Shown one piece after another: positions 33,492 through 41,278 of a DNA stretch of 64,000 nt. A program made the position numbers and the translations under genes. The DNA lies in NCBI GenBank assembly GCA_963703175.1, contig OY969794.1, positions 2,418,001 through 2,482,000 on the forward strand. The letters run 5' to 3'. The DNA comes from VRUE01 sp963703175. GTDB lineage: Bacteria; Actinomycetota; Thermoleophilia; Solirubrobacterales; 70-9. Each line of letters opens with the position of its first letter. Within the stretch, counting starts at the first letter, position 1. The notes below the pieces were generated by a model. It was not told the DNA's origin. It saw nothing but the letters and a program-made list of their open reading frames with translations, and did not search any database.

Positions 33492-34697
33492 ATGAAGCGA
33501 ATCGTCAAGTCCCCTTTCGGCTCGGCCTTACTCGGCGGCGTAGTTGTCGCCGCGTTTGGCTGGGTTGCGATTGCTGCCGGTTGGATTCAGTCCGACGGGG
33601 ATGGCTCAACGGTCACCGTCTCCGAACCACTTGCCGCCCCCGTCGACGCGGAAGAAGAAGGCGACACCAACCTCGTCAATCAGATCTATCGCCGTGACGG
33701 GCAGGGAGTCGCCTTTATCTCGTCAGATCTGAAGAGCCAGGAATCGTCCGAACTGAGCCCCTTCGGCCAGCCGGAAGGGGGAGGGGTTGCGACCGGCTCC
33801 GGCTTCCTGATTGACACCGAAGGGCACATCGTCACCAACAACCATGTGGTTGAAGATGCCGAACGAGTTGAGGTCAAACTCGGTTCCTCGGACAAGACTT
33901 ATACGGCCGAAGTGGTCGGCACCGACCCGGCGACCGATGTGGCCTTGCTCAAGGTCGACGCGCCGGCCGACAGCCTTCACCCTCTTTCCCTGGGCGACTC
34001 CGCAAACATCCAGGTCGGCGATCCGGTTGTCGCCATCGGCAACCCGTTCGGCCTCGATCGCACCGTGACCAGCGGCATCGTCTCCGCCATCCAGCGCCAG
34101 ATCCAGGCGCCCAACGGCTTTTCGATCTCGCATGTGATCCAGACCGACGCAGCAATCAATCCCGGCAACTCCGGCGGCCCGCTGATCGACAGCGAAGGCA
34201 GAGTGATCGGGATCAACTCCCAGATCCAGACCGGCGGGGGCGGCAACGGCAACGTCGGCATCGGCTTTGCGGTGCCGATCAACACGGCGCGCGAAGTCGT
34301 GCAACAGATCGAGCAGCACGGCGAAGTGGAGCACGCCTACCTCGGGATCAGCGGCGGCAGTATCACCCCCGACCTGGCTAAAGCTTTGAAGCTGCCGGAG
34401 AAGGAAGGCGTGCTGGTGAATGAAGTCGTTAAGGGCGGCCCGGCCGATGAAGCCGGGATCAAGGGTGGCGACACCTCGGCGACGATCGAAGGTGCCAGCT
34501 TCAGGCTCGGCGGTGACGTGATTACAGAGGTCAATGGCCAGAAGATCAACGGGATGGAAGAAGTGATCAACGCGGTCAACGCCGCATCGCCGGGCGACAA
34601 GATGGAGCTGACGGTCGATCGGGATGGTAAGCCGAAGACGATTGCTGTAACGCTTGGTGTGCGGCCGGCTTCGGCCGAAGAAGTGCCTTCGCGGTAA
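33492..34697 (+). CDS. HtrA/DegP-type serine protease with PDZ domain
   Basis: A 401-residue membrane-anchored protease from ATG 33492 (TTG 33486 is possible). One membrane helix (about 8-32) leads to a trypsin-like domain with the triad His118 (NNHVV), Asp149 (TDPATDVALLKV) and Ser227 (NPGNSGGPL). A PDZ domain follows (about 300-395, with EKEGVLVNEVVKGGPADEAG and ITEVNGQKI). HtrA proteases degrade or refold damaged exported proteins. Its position between trpC and trpF is unusual. A palindromic element follows about ten bases after its stop. Confidence 0.92.
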   Translation: MKRIVKSPFGSALLGGVVVAAFGWVAIAAGWIQSDGDGSTVTVSEPLAAPVDAEEEGDTNLVNQIYRRDGQGVAFISSDLKSQESSELSPFGQPEGGGVATGSGFLIDTEGHIVTNNHVVEDAERVEVKLGSSDKTYTAEVVGTDPATDVALLKVDAPADSLHPLSLGDSANIQVGDPVVAIGNPFGLDRTVTSGIVSAIQRQIQAPNGFSISHVIQTDAAINPGNSGGPLIDSEGRVIGINSQIQTGGGGNGNVGIGFAVPINTAREVVQQIEQHGEVEHAYLGISGGSITPDLAKALKLPEKEGVLVNEVVKGGPADEAGIKGGDTSATIEGASFRLGGDVITEVNGQKINGMEEVINAVNAASPGDKMELTVDRDGKPKTIAVTLGVRPASAEEVPSR

Positions 34698-34705
34698 GCG
34701 TGCCA

Positions 34706-34822
34706 GAGAGAGGAGGCGGACCCCCTCCTCTCTCAACTTTTTCGGTGTGGTCGTCCCGGCGACCGCCCCGGCCTGATGGCGAAAAAGTACAAGCCGTTCG
34801 GAGGGGGTCCGCCTCCTCTCTC
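34706..34822. repeat. Palindromic element 8 (family C layout), before trpF
   Basis: A perfect 22-bp outer pair (34706-34727 with 34801-34822) encloses a 9-bp inner pair ACTTTTTCG/CGAAAAAGT. The layout, outer arms plus an inner TTTTTCG/CGAAAAA stem, is that of element 2. The left arm alone can also form a small hairpin. It fills the gap between the protease gene and trpF, ending 16 bases before the trpF start. Confidence 0.88.
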
Positions 34823-34838
34823 CCGTACGCTTGTGGTC

Positions 34839-35474
34839 ATGCGGGTAAAGATCTGTGGTGTTACCAATTTGGACGATGCGGCTGAGGCTGTGCTGCTTGG
34901 GGCTTGGGCTATCGGCCTGATTCATTTTTCGGAGAGCCCGCGCTCGGTTGAGCCGGATGAAGCTGTGCGGATTTCTGCTGCTTTCCGGCGCAAGTGCGAG
35001 GTTGTGGGGGTGTTCGTCAATCCTGAGTTGGATGACGTCGCCAAGGCGGTTGAGGACGCTGGGTTGACGATGGTGCAGCTGAATGGGGAAGAGGGGCCCT
35101 CGTTCTGCGGGGAGGTGGCGCGCAAAACCGGGGTCAAGGTGATCAAGGCGGTCCACGTTTCCAGCGCCGCCGACATTCATGCGGCGGAGACCTTTCGTAC
35201 TGACTTCCACCTCTTCGACAAAGGCGCGAAGGGCCTCTGGGGTGGTACCGGGGAGAGCTTTGACTGGGGTCTACTGCATGAGCGCCGCTCTGAGATTCCG
35301 GCGATCCTCGCCGGCGGGCTGCGCCCGGACAACGTCGCCGAGGCGATCGCCGTCACGCATCCCTATGCGGTCGACGTCGCGAGTGGGGTCGAGGCCGAGC
35401 CGGGCCGCAAGGACCACGCCGCGATGACCGCCTTCTTCGAGGCGGCGCAGCCGGCTAGCGTTAGCTCGCAATGA
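34839..35474 (+). CDS. trpF: Phosphoribosylanthranilate isomerase
   Basis: A 211-residue (beta/alpha)8 isomerase from ATG 34839 (GTG 34833 is possible). Motifs are VKICGVTNLDDA with the catalytic Cys, GLIHFSESPRSV, VGVFVNPELDDV, LFDKGAKGLWGGTGESFDW and the phosphate-site AGGLRPDNV. A longer reading runs into the palindromic element and lacks family similarity. It overlaps the trpB start by four bases. Confidence 0.95.
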   Translation: MRVKICGVTNLDDAAEAVLLGAWAIGLIHFSESPRSVEPDEAVRISAAFRRKCEVVGVFVNPELDDVAKAVEDAGLTMVQLNGEEGPSFCGEVARKTGVKVIKAVHVSSAADIHAAETFRTDFHLFDKGAKGLWGGTGESFDWGLLHERRSEIPAILAGGLRPDNVAEAIAVTHPYAVDVASGVEAEPGRKDHAAMTAFFEAAQPASVSSQ

Positions 35475-36655
35475 GCCCTGCCATAGAGGAGAGATTCGGC
35501 CCTTACGGCGGCCGTTACGTTCCCGAGACGTTGATCCCGGCGCTCGACGAGCTGACGGCGGCCTGGGAGCTGGCGAGTGGGGATGAGGACTTCCGCGTGA
35601 GGCTCGCGTCACTTCGCCGCGACTTCATCGGCCGGCCGACGCCGCTGTACCTGGCCGAGCGGCTCTCCGAGCGGGCTGGGCGCCGGGTCTATTTGAAGCG
35701 CGAGGACCTCGCCCACACCGGCGCCCATAAGATCAACAACGCGGTCGGGCAGGCGCTTTTGGCGCAGCGTATGGGCAAGCCGCGGATCATCGCCGAGACC
35801 GGCGCTGGTCAGCATGGCGTAGCGACCGCGACCGCCTGCGCTCTGCTCGGCCTCAAGTGTGTCGTCTACATGGGCACCGAGGACATTCGCCGCCAGGCGC
35901 CCAACGTGGAGCGGATGAAGCTGTTGGGGGCGGAGGTTGCGCCGGTCGAAGCCGGCGCCCGGACGCTAAAGGAGGCGGTCAGCGCAGCAATCCGCGACTG
36001 GGTCACCAACGTCGAGACGACCCACTACGTAATCGGCTCTGCAGTTGGCCCAGCCCCCTTTCCGGCACTTGTCCGTGACCTGCAGCGGGTGATCGGCGAC
36101 GAGGCGCGTGAGCAGGCGCTTGCCGCGGAGGACGCCCTGCCGGCGCGCGTGATCGCCTGCGTCGGTGGTGGCTCCAACTCGATCGGCATCTTCACGCCGT
36201 TCATCGGCGATGCCGGGGTTGAGTTGATCGGCGTCGAGGCCGCCGGAGAGGGCCTCGATAGCGGCCGTCACGGTGCCTCGCTGGGAGCGGGGAGCACCGG
36301 CGTCCTGCACGGTTCGCTCTCCGCCGTGATCGCTGACGAAGAGGGCCAGATCCTCGAGGCCCACTCGGTCTCGGCAGGCCTCGACTATCCAGGGGTCGGA
36401 CCCGAGCACGCGCAGCTGCGCGACAGCGGCCGCGCTACCTATACGGCGGTGACCGATACGGCGGCCCTGGCGGCTTTTGGCGAGTTAGCGCGGTTGGAGG
36501 GGATCATTCCGGCGCTTGAGTCCTCGCATGCGATTGCGTGGATACTCGAGAACGGCGGGGGGGACGGCTACGACGTTCTGTGTCTCTCGGGGCGTGGCGA
36601 CAAGGACTTGGCGGAGGTTGTGGCGTTGACTGGTGGAGAGGGAGAAGGGGGGTGA
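35471..36655 (+). CDS. trpB: Tryptophan synthase beta chain
   Basis: A 394-residue PLP enzyme making tryptophan from indole and serine. PLP-binding Lys lies in HTGAHKINN, the phosphate loop is GGGSNSIGIF, and ETGAGQHGVATAT is the conserved catalytic stretch. The last residues (VALTGGEGEGG) run into a palindromic region that fills the gap to trpA, so the final few codons may be altered by it. Confidence 0.96.
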   Translation: MSPAIEERFGPYGGRYVPETLIPALDELTAAWELASGDEDFRVRLASLRRDFIGRPTPLYLAERLSERAGRRVYLKREDLAHTGAHKINNAVGQALLAQRMGKPRIIAETGAGQHGVATATACALLGLKCVVYMGTEDIRRQAPNVERMKLLGAEVAPVEAGARTLKEAVSAAIRDWVTNVETTHYVIGSAVGPAPFPALVRDLQRVIGDEAREQALAAEDALPARVIACVGGGSNSIGIFTPFIGDAGVELIGVEAAGEGLDSGRHGASLGAGSTGVLHGSLSAVIADEEGQILEAHSVSAGLDYPGVGPEHAQLRDSGRATYTAVTDTAALAAFGELARLEGIIPALESSHAIAWILENGGGDGYDVLCLSGRGDKDLAEVVALTGGEGEGG

Positions 36656-36744
36656 CTCGACGGAGCGACCCGCTGGATGGGGATAGGGGGATGACTCGGC
36701 GGAGCAACAGCATGGAGGCTCCGGCGAGCCATCCCCCTATCCCC
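36646..36744. repeat. Palindromic element 9 (family A), between trpB and trpA
   Basis: Arms 36679-36698 and 36725-36744 pair at 19 of 20 positions around a 26-base loop GGAGCAACAGCATGG then AGGCTCCG, nearly identical to the loop inside prmA. A second, degenerate copy of the left half (36646-36680, GGGGGGTGACTCGACGGAGC and onward) lies directly before it. The element separates trpB from the likely trpA start at 36766. Confidence 0.9.
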
Positions 36745-36765
36745 ACTGCGCATAAGCTGGCTGGG

Positions 36766-37560
36766 GTGGAGCGGATCGCGGCGGCCTTTGGAGCTGCGAG
36801 GGATGAGGGGCGGGCGGCGTTGATGCCCTACATGATGGGTGGCTTTCCCGATCAGGAGTCCTCGCTTGCGATTGCGAACGCTTATGTCGAGTCCGGGGGC
36901 GATCTGATCGAGCTTGGAGTGCCCTTTTCCGATCCGCTTGCCGATGGGCCGACCATCCATGCGGCTGCCACCGATGCCTTGGCCGCCGGTGCGACCCTGG
37001 AGAGCACGCTTGCGATCTGCGCGTCCGTGTCGGAGCGGATTCCGGTCGTGCTGATGGTCTACTCGAACATGGTGCTTGCGCACGGGGGCGCTGCTGAGTT
37101 TGCTCGCCGCGCCGCCGCCGCAGGGGCAGCCGGGGCGATCGTTCCCGACCTGCCGCTCGACGAGGCTGACGAGGTGCGCGAGGCGCTCTCGGGTGCCGGG
37201 TTGGCGCTTGTGCCGCTGCTGGCCCCGACCACTCCAGCCGAGCGCCGTTCGCGCATCTGCGCCGCCGCCCAGGGTTTTGTTTACGTCGTTTCCTCGATGG
37301 GGACGACGGGCGAGCGACAGCAGCTTCCGGACGGTCTCGCCGAGCTTGTTGCGGCAACCAAGGCTGAGTCCGAAGTCCCGGTTGCGGTCGGCTTCGGTAT
37401 TGGCACGCCCGCGCAGGCTGCCGAAGTCGGCGAGATCGCCGACGGCGTGATCGTCGGCAGCCGGCTGGTTCGCGCGGCAGGCGAGGCAGGTTCGGCCGCG
37501 GCCGCGGCAGAGGCAGTAAGCGCCTTCTTGCACGAGGCGCGCGCCGCGCTCGCCGCGTAG
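36766..37560 (+). CDS. trpA: Tryptophan synthase alpha chain
   Basis: A 264-residue alpha chain that cleaves indole-glycerol phosphate. The start is taken as GTG 36766, because VERIAAAFGAARDEGRAALMPYMM aligns with the standard TrpA start. ATG 36691 or 36712 would add a peptide coded by the palindromic element. Catalytic Glu is in LIELGVPFSDPLADGP, Asp in VPDLPLDEA, and FVYVVSSMGTTG and VGFGIGTPAQ are present. Confidence 0.93.
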   Translation: MERIAAAFGAARDEGRAALMPYMMGGFPDQESSLAIANAYVESGGDLIELGVPFSDPLADGPTIHAAATDALAAGATLESTLAICASVSERIPVVLMVYSNMVLAHGGAAEFARRAAAAGAAGAIVPDLPLDEADEVREALSGAGLALVPLLAPTTPAERRSRICAAAQGFVYVVSSMGTTGERQQLPDGLAELVAATKAESEVPVAVGFGIGTPAQAAEVGEIADGVIVGSRLVRAAGEAGSAAAAAEAVSAFLHEARAALAA

Positions 37561-37589
37561 ACCGCGGCTTCTACTAGGATTCCGGCCGC

Positions 37590-37742
37590 ATGGGACTTGT
37601 GGTCACCCTCTTCATGGCGCTCGCCGCAACCACCGTCGGCTACGCCTGGCTCGGCCAGGGCGGCGGCGTCGCCGGTTTGATCTTCTTCGGCGTCCTGCTG
37701 ATCGGTGCAACGATCAGGGTCGTCAAGCCAAGTAGTTCCTGA
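37590..37742 (+). CDS. Small membrane protein, 50 residues
   Basis: An open frame of 50 codons from ATG 37590, starting MGLVVTLFMALAATTVGYAW, with two hydrophobic segments (about 2-20 and 27-43) and a short basic tail (RVVKPSSS). No function is known. It begins about 30 bases after trpA on the same strand, with a purine-poor ribosome site. Codon use is like its neighbours, so it is likely real, though unproven. Confidence 0.55.
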   Translation: MGLVVTLFMALAATTVGYAWLGQGGGVAGLIFFGVLLIGATIRVVKPSSS

Positions 37743-37755
37743 CGACCCGCTCGCT

Positions 37756-38571
37756 TCAGGCCCGGGTGGCGATCATCTCCAGGTACTCGGCCTCGAGCAC
37801 GAGTGCCCGGTCTCCGGCCGTGTTTGCCTGCTCTAGGTAGGCGCGCAGGTCGCTCTCCAATGCCTCTTCGCCCTCGCTGCCGACTCGTTCGAAGGCGACT
37901 TTGACCGGGCCGAAGTAGGTGCGGAAGAAGTCGAGGTAGTGGTCGGCCGAACGGAACGGCTGACGCGAGATGCGGCGCTCGACCCGCAGGTCGGAGACCT
38001 GGTCGCCGAACAGCTCACGAAGTCGGTCCTCGGTGCCCCAGAGCAATGGCGGGTTGAGGCCCGGGGGCGGTGGCGCGTGTTTGGCGACGGTCATGAACAT
38101 GCCTCCGACGTCGCCATCCGGCGTCCAGTTCCCCATGCCGATCCGGCCGCCCGGCTTGCAGACACGCAGCAGCTCGGCCGCCGTCTTCTCCTGGTCGGGC
38201 GCGAACATCGCCCCAAAGACAGACGTGACGACATCGAACTCGGCCTCGGCGAAGGGCAGGTCCGCGGCATCGCCCTCGACGAACTCGACGTCGAGCCGCT
38301 CGGCGGCTGCCCGCTCGCGACCCCGCTCGAGCAGGGCGGGGACGAAATCGACTCCGACGACATCGCCCCAGGACCGGCGCGCAGCTGCAAGTGCGGCATT
38401 GCCGCTTCCACAGGCGACGTCAAGCACGCGCTCGCTGGGAATTAGCTTCAAGGACTCCGCCAGCTGTTCGGAGGGCATCATCACGAGGTTGGCCACCATT
38501 GCGAAATCACCCTCGGACCAGGTTTTCTGCTGCGCTTTCCTGACTGCGTCCAGATCGACAGTGTCGCTCAT
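37756..38571 (-). CDS. Class I SAM-dependent methyltransferase
   Basis: A 271-residue protein of the UbiE/Methyltransf_11 type. The SAM motif I is VLDVACGSGNAAL (about 49-61), motif II EGDAADLPFAEAEFDVV, and motif III LLRVCKPGGRIGMGNW. The C-terminal part resembles small-molecule methyltransferases of the same group. The substrate is unknown. It is divergent from pfkA, with about 70 bases between them. Confidence 0.85.
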   Translation of the reverse strand: MSDTVDLDAVRKAQQKTWSEGDFAMVANLVMMPSEQLAESLKLIPSERVLDVACGSGNAALAAARRSWGDVVGVDFVPALLERGRERAAAERLDVEFVEGDAADLPFAEAEFDVVTSVFGAMFAPDQEKTAAELLRVCKPGGRIGMGNWTPDGDVGGMFMTVAKHAPPPPGLNPPLLWGTEDRLRELFGDQVSDLRVERRISRQPFRSADHYLDFFRTYFGPVKVAFERVGSEGEEALESDLRAYLEQANTAGDRALVLEAEYLEMIATRA

Positions 38572-38642
38572 CTCGCTCCCTTCGGGTTTTGTTCAACTTA
38601 GCGTGCCGCTCCCTTACAAGCCAGCTTTTCTAAGCTGGGTCG

Positions 38643-39671
38643 ATGCGGATCGGCGTGCTTACCGGCGGGGGTGACTGTCCTGGACTGAATGCCGTGATCC
38701 GGGCGATCGTGCGCAAAGGGGTTGAACACCTCGGTCACGAGTTCGTCGGTTACCGCGATGGCTGGCATGGTCCGCTGAACGGCGCGAGTGGCCCGCTCGG
38801 GGTTCCGGAGGTGCGCGGCATCCTGCCCCGCGGCGGGACGATCCTCGGCTCCTCGCGGACCAACCCCTTCAAAGAGGACGGTGGCGTCGAGAAGATCGTC
38901 GAGAATCTGGCAAGCGATCGGGTCGACGGCCTGATCGCGATTGGCGGCGAGGACACGCTCGGCGTTGCCGCCCGGCTCCACGAGGAGCACGGCGTGCGGG
39001 TCGTCGGCGTGCCGAAGACGATCGACAACGACCTCAGTGCCACCGACTACACCTTCGGCTTCGACACCGCGGTCAACATCGCGATGGAGGCGATCGACCG
39101 TCTCCACACCACGGCGGACAGCCATCATCGCGTGCTGATCGTCGAGGTCATGGGCCGCCATGCCGGCTGGATCGCCTTCCACGCTGGCCTCGCCGGGGGC
39201 GCCAACGTGATCCTCATTCCCGAGCAGCCCTTTGACCTCGATCACGTCTGCGATCTGGTTGGTCGGCGACTGGAGGCGCGCTTCGCGCCGATCGTTGTTG
39301 TCTCCGAGGGAGCTCAGCCGAAAGGCGGAATGCCGGCGAGCCAGGACAAAGGCCTCGACTCCTTCGGCCACGTCCGCCTGGGTGGCATCGCACACTGGCT
39401 CGAGCATGAGATCGAGCAGCGGACGGGCAAGGAGACGCGGGCGACCGTGTTGGGCCATGTGCAGCGCGGCGGCACGCCGACCGGCTTCGACCGCGTCCTC
39501 GCGACCCGCTTTGGCCTGCACGCGATCGACGCCGCCGATGCTGGCGAGTGGGGCAAGATGACGGCGCTGCGCGGCACTGACATCCAGCTGGTGCAGATCG
39601 GCGAGGCAACCGCGGAGCTGAAGACTGTGCCCAAGGAGCTGTACGAAGAGGCCGAGGTCTTTTTTGGCTGA
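38643..39671 (+). CDS. pfkA: 6-phosphofructokinase, PPi-dependent or mixed type
   Basis: A 342-residue phosphofructokinase. The nucleotide-contact motif reads GGEDT (Asp104) and the next one PKTIDND (Lys125). In ATP-PFKs these positions carry Gly (GGDGS, PGTIDND in E. coli numbering 104 and 124). Asp and Lys here mark pyrophosphate-using or mixed actinobacterial enzymes. Sugar-phosphate binding blocks (MGRHAGWIA, GHVQRGGTPTGFDR) are intact. It starts at ATG 38643. The 3' flank is a palindromic element that begins nine bases after the stop. Confidence 0.92.
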   Translation: MRIGVLTGGGDCPGLNAVIRAIVRKGVEHLGHEFVGYRDGWHGPLNGASGPLGVPEVRGILPRGGTILGSSRTNPFKEDGGVEKIVENLASDRVDGLIAIGGEDTLGVAARLHEEHGVRVVGVPKTIDNDLSATDYTFGFDTAVNIAMEAIDRLHTTADSHHRVLIVEVMGRHAGWIAFHAGLAGGANVILIPEQPFDLDHVCDLVGRRLEARFAPIVVVSEGAQPKGGMPASQDKGLDSFGHVRLGGIAHWLEHEIEQRTGKETRATVLGHVQRGGTPTGFDRVLATRFGLHAIDAADAGEWGKMTALRGTDIQLVQIGEATAELKTVPKELYEEAEVFFG

Positions 39672-39679
39672 GTGGAGGG

Positions 39680-39785
39680 GGAGAGCGGGGTGACCCCTCC
39701 CCGAAGACCGTTGCGCAGCTGGATCGTTTGCCTGGGTTCGAGGCGTGGTTCCTTGAGCCTCCGGGGAGGGGTCACCCCGCTCTCC
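39680..39785. repeat. Palindromic element 10 (family B), before the lipoprotein gene
   Basis: A perfect 23-bp inverted repeat (39680-39702 with 39763-39785) around a 60-base loop. The arm contains GCGGGGTGACCCCTCC. The loop, reverse-complemented, matches the loop of the element at 40256-40366 over most of its length (GGCTCAAGGAACCACGC, then CAGCTGCGCAACGG). It thus flanks the lipoprotein gene in opposite orientation to its partner. Confidence 0.9.
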
Positions 39786-40247
39786 TGTCGACACCCCCTG
39801 AAGGGCCTAGCCGCGCTGCTCCTTCTAGGTGTCGTAGCTGGATGTGGAGAAAGCGACGGCGTGGCTTCGGGCGCGAGCGTGCGCGTTTATGTGGCCGGCT
39901 CCCTCTGCGCCGAAGCGAAGGCGGAACTTGCGCGGAGTGGGAGCGAAGCGGGGGATGTGCACATTCGTGTCACCTGCCTGCCGAGCGCTGAAAGCAACAG
40001 AAAGCTCGACCTCGCGACAATCGGTGCCAACGCTCGTCGCGCTACCGAGGACTCCAGCTCAATCGGCTACATAGGCGAACCGACCCGGGCTGCGTCTCGC
40101 TTCTCGGAGCCGATCCTGGAAGAAGCCGGAATAGCCCAGCTCCCGCAAATCTCGGGGACCGCAGCGATGAGGCAGCTCCTGCAAGCTGTGGACGAAGCTG
40201 GCAACTCAGGCTCCTTGCGGCAATCGGTCCACGATGCCCTGGAATAG
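39753..40247 (+). CDS. Small lipoprotein with partial similarity to periplasmic binding proteins
   Basis: A lipobox (GLAALLLLGVVAGC) near the start shows a membrane-attached lipoprotein. The remainder (ANARRATEDSSSIGYIGEPT and PILEEAGIAQLPQISG) resembles the first part of type 1 periplasmic ligand-binding proteins (Leu/Ile/Val-binding type), but the protein is only about 164 residues, so it is truncated or specialised. The start is unclear: TTG 39753 (used here) or GTG 39672, both within or near the palindromic element. The gene is bracketed by two inverted copies of element B. Confidence 0.55.
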   Translation: MSLRGGVTPLSCRHPLKGLAALLLLGVVAGCGESDGVASGASVRVYVAGSLCAEAKAELARSGSEAGDVHIRVTCLPSAESNRKLDLATIGANARRATEDSSSIGYIGEPTRAASRFSEPILEEAGIAQLPQISGTAAMRQLLQAVDEAGNSGSLRQSVHDALE

Positions 40248-40255
40248 CCGTTGAG

Positions 40256-40366
40256 CGGAAGGGCCGGGGTGACCCCTCCACGAAGGCTCAAGGAACCACG
40301 CTCGAACCCTCAAAGGCGACCCAGCTGCGCAACGGCCTTCGGGGAGGGGTCACCCCGGCCCTTCCG
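40256..40366. repeat. Palindromic element 11 (family B), after the lipoprotein gene
   Basis: A perfect 24-bp pair (40256-40279 with 40343-40366) around a 63-base loop. The arm contains GCCGGGGTGACCCCTCC and the loop is the inverted, slightly diverged copy of that in element 10. It lies between the lipoprotein stop and the stop of the convergent epimerase gene, ending only about three bases from the latter. Confidence 0.9.
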
Positions 40367-40368
40367 AC

Positions 40369-41274
40369 CTACAGCAAATTCTTCAACGCCCCGTCGATCT
40401 CCGGATACCGGAACTCGTAGCCAAGATCGAGCGCCCGCCGCGGCATCACCCTTTGCCCTCCTCGCAAGACCCTCCCGAACTCACCACCGAATTTGAGGTC
40501 CAGCACAAACCCCGGGACCGGAACCGACGCGGGCCGGCCCAGCGCACGCCCGATCGCCTTCGAGAGCTCGCGGTTGCTGACCGGATTGGGCGCGGTCGAG
40601 TTGATCGTGCCACTCACCTTCTCGTTGTCGAGCGCCCAGAGCAGGATCCCGACCTCGTCGTCGATGTGAATCCAGGACATGTACTGGCGTCCACCGGCGA
40701 TCGGCCCGCCTACGCCCAGCTTGAACGGCGTCAGCAGCTCGCCCAGTAGGCCGCCGCTCGAATCGAGCACGTGGCCGGTGCGGACGATGACGAGGCGAAT
40801 GCCAACGCCCTCCGCCTCGTGCGCCGCCGCCTCCCACTCACGCACGACCTCGGCGTCATAACCTTCGCCCGAATCCGCCGACTCATCGACGATCGCATCG
40901 CCGCGATCGCCATAGAAACCGATCGCCGACTGGTTGACCAGGACGCCGGGCTTGCTCTTGAGCCCGGCGATTGCGGCGATCAGGTTGTGGGTGCCGGTGC
41001 GGCGGCTCTCCATGATTCGGCGCTTGGCCTCGTCGCTCCAGCGCTGGTTGATCTTCTCGCCCTCGAGGTTGACCACCCCGTCGACGCTCTCCAAGGCGGC
41101 GGCCGGCGGTCGTTCTAGGGTCGGCTCCCAGGCGTGCCAGACGACGTTTGGGTTTGTGTTGCGGGCCCGCTGGGGGTCGCGCGAGAGCCCGATAACGGTG
41201 TCACCGCGAGCGAGCAGCGCGTCGCACAGCGCCGAGCCGATGAAGCCGCTCGCTCCAGTGACCAAGACCTTCAC
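40369..41274 (-). CDS. SDR-family epimerase-like protein (TIGR01777 type)
   Basis: A 301-residue extended SDR protein. The N-terminus VLVTGASGFIGSALCDALL is a Rossmann nucleotide-binding motif, then VVWHAWEP, VNLEGEKINQRWS, VLVNQSAIGFYGDRGD and a C-terminal domain with FGRVLRGGQRVMPRRALDLGY, all of the YfcH/SDR39U1 group. Function in bacteria is not settled. Convergent with the lipoprotein gene. Confidence 0.88.
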   Translation of the reverse strand: MKVLVTGASGFIGSALCDALLARGDTVIGLSRDPQRARNTNPNVVWHAWEPTLERPPAAALESVDGVVNLEGEKINQRWSDEAKRRIMESRRTGTHNLIAAIAGLKSKPGVLVNQSAIGFYGDRGDAIVDESADSGEGYDAEVVREWEAAAHEAEGVGIRLVIVRTGHVLDSSGGLLGELLTPFKLGVGGPIAGGRQYMSWIHIDDEVGILLWALDNEKVSGTINSTAPNPVSNRELSKAIGRALGRPASVPVPGFVLDLKFGGEFGRVLRGGQRVMPRRALDLGYEFRYPEIDGALKNLL

Positions 41275-41278
41275 CTAA

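Noticed and set aside
36538..37560. Longer TrpA form including the palindromic element
   Set aside because: The extra residues lack family similarity; the standard TrpA start aligns with GTG 36766.
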